64,000 nucleotides of DNA from Conchocele bisecta. Taxonomy: Eukaryota > Mollusca > Bivalvia > Lucinida > Thyasiridae. Location of the stretch: NCBI GenBank assembly GCA_029237695.1, contig CM055269.1, forward strand, positions 28,678,956 to 28,742,955. Direction: 5' to 3'. The position numbers and the translations under genes are program-made. Below, in pieces: positions 62,770-64,000 of the stretch (positions within the stretch are counted from its first letter, which is position 1; each line of letters opens with the position of its first letter). Under the pieces are notes generated by a model. The model made no database searches. It was not told where the DNA came from and saw only the letters and a program-made list of their open reading frames with translations.

Positions 62770-63340
62770 AATTTGGGATTCATCCTTACTGGACCTGGAT
62801 TCACTAAACTTTGTGCGACTAAAATATTTGAAAGTGCAAATTTGAAATCATCTGTAAATTTTAATTGAGGGATTTACATTTATTGAGCATAGCCTATGCT
62901 CAATAAATGTAAATCCAATAATTGTTTACAAGAAAACGTTCTTAATGTGAAATTTACAGACAATCATAATTTTGCACTTATGAACATTTTATTCGTATGA
63001 AGTTTAGTGAAACGCCCCCCTGGTGCGTATTTGGCTTTCTTGTATGTGAGAGGTGAATCTGGTTATACCCCTTATAAGAGTAATCCTACTGCTATTACTT
63101 TTAGGGCCAAGTGACTTCGGTGTGGTATGGACCTGGCATCAGGTCATGTTATTCTAATTGATTGCAGGGCTGAATATATATTTCAATGTAAATATTCCGT
63201 TATGATTCTTGGGGACCCCTCCCCCCACACACACACACAATGCAGCAGGTTAAATGTGGGATCGAGGCCGTTGGCCCGTCCTTAAATGACCCTAGCTGTT
63301 GATAGGCCATTAAACAACCAATACATCAAATCAAATCGTC
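62770..63340 (-). mobile_element. Element K interrupted by a family A MITE
   Basis: GGGATTCATCCTTACTGG (62771), then A, then TTTGGCTTTCTTGTATGTGA and the K tail with GTGGGATCGAGGCCGTTGGC and AAACAACCAATACATCAAA. The B box reads one base off on the complementary strand. Confidence 0.78.
62801..63021. mobile_element. MITE family A nested in K, short centre
   Basis: CTGGATTCACTAAACTTTGT to AGTTTAGTGAAACGCCCCCC; the hairpin is reduced to GAGCATAGCCTATGCTC. Confidence 0.82.
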
Positions 63341-63760
63341 AGGAACCGTATATATCACTTTAATCTGACACAGAACGCAGCACCAATGATATATAGAACA
63401 CCAGGCTAGTGTATTTTGGTTACAAAATATATAAATGAAGTAAGGGAATATGTGGCTGTGACTGGAGAACTGGGGTCTGTTTCACTAAACTTCTTGCGAC
63501 TAAAATGTTCGTAAATGCAGATTTGGAATCATCTGTAAATTGCAATTGATGGATTTACATTTATTGAGCATAGGCTGCATATGCAGCCTATGCTCAATAA
63601 ATGTAGATCCAATAATTGTTTACAAGAAAACATTCTTAATGTGAAATTTACAGACATCAAATCAAATCGTCAGGAACCATATATATCACTTTAATCTGAC
63701 AGATACATGTACTAAGTAAGGGAATATGTGGCTGTGACTGGAGAACTGGACCTTATGGGA
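63325..63760. repeat. Direct duplication around a family A MITE
   Basis: ATCAAATCAAATCGTCAGGA ... CACTTTAATCTGACA occurs at 63325 and 63657, and GTAAGGGAATATGTGGCTGT ... GGAGAACTGG at 63440 and 63716. The A copy (63475-63656) lies between and has lost its right end. Confidence 0.8.
63475..63656. mobile_element. MITE family A, right arm truncated
   Basis: GGTCTGTTTCACTAAACTTC through the full hairpin to GTGAAATTTACAGACATC, where the duplicated block begins. Confidence 0.82.
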
Positions 63761-63955
63761 TTTTTTGATAAAACAGCACAGTCTTATAACCTTATAACCA
63801 GTCTATATTGCTGGTTTGAAGGATGACAAGTGTTTCATTAATGGAATGGCGAACAGTGCCGATCCTGACCAGTTTGTGCAGATGCATCAGCTGATTTAGA
63901 TCTACACTGACACGCAAATATGCCCCATTCACCAGTCACAACCACATATGACCAA
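63715..63955. mobile_element. Repeat family I, facing halves
   Basis: ATATGTGGCTGTGACTGGAG faces CACCAGTCACAACCACATAT, with GAACAGTGCCGATCCTGACC inside. Confidence 0.75.
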
Positions 63956-64000
63956 GTATGATAGGGACTTGAATATCAGTCAATTATGTACACATAATTA

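Overview
This window is animal nuclear DNA, most likely from a mollusc and probably a bivalve. The basis is intron-bearing metazoan genes, an AT-rich background, and a very high density of palindromic MITEs and SINE-like elements of a kind I associate with bivalve genomes. The species is not determinable from the sequence alone. There is no bacterial or viral gene content. Nearly all short open frames are translations of repeats. Repeat families are given local letter names: A, B, B2, C, D, E, F, H, I, J, K, Q, R, S, T, U and Sat.

Four gene loci are supported. (1) 7484-8182 (+): the last coding exon of an EHD-family (EH-domain) membrane-trafficking ATPase; its upstream exons are not in the window. 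(2) 39347-39835 (-): POP7/RPP20, a single-exon subunit of RNase P/MRP. (3) 39990-52672 (+): ARV1, reconstructed here as six coding exons giving a 243-residue protein. It starts 154 bp from POP7, head to head, and a CCGGAAGT ETS-type site lies in the shared promoter. (4) 58574-61984 (-): the last three coding exons of an unidentified single-pass membrane protein, including a 25-nt micro-exon; its 5' part lies beyond the right edge. An extra exon-like segment at 38606-38790 (-) may be an alternative 3' end of POP7.

Layout. 1-5610 is indel-ridden, low-quality sequence made of satellite and element ends, followed by a 500-N gap (5611-6110). 6111-7402 is transposon debris up to the EHD exon. 8303-38590 is about 30 kb without a recognisable gene, filled with MITEs (many with near-perfect hairpins), pogo-like elements, SINE-like elements with target-site duplications, and minisatellites. 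38.6-52.7 kb holds POP7 and ARV1, whose introns carry a GATATC-rich minisatellite array and a 2.3-kb satellite-bearing element. 52.7-64 kb is again repeat-rich and contains the 3' end of the membrane-protein gene.

The main interest is how the repeats are nested. Several insertions can be read to the base because the interrupted host repeat, or an uninterrupted copy elsewhere in the window, reveals the empty site. Repeats also approach gene signals: a MITE ends 12 bp from the last ARV1 exon, a MITE hairpin supplies the best poly(A) signal of EHD, and a tandem repeat overlaps the stop codon of the membrane-protein gene.
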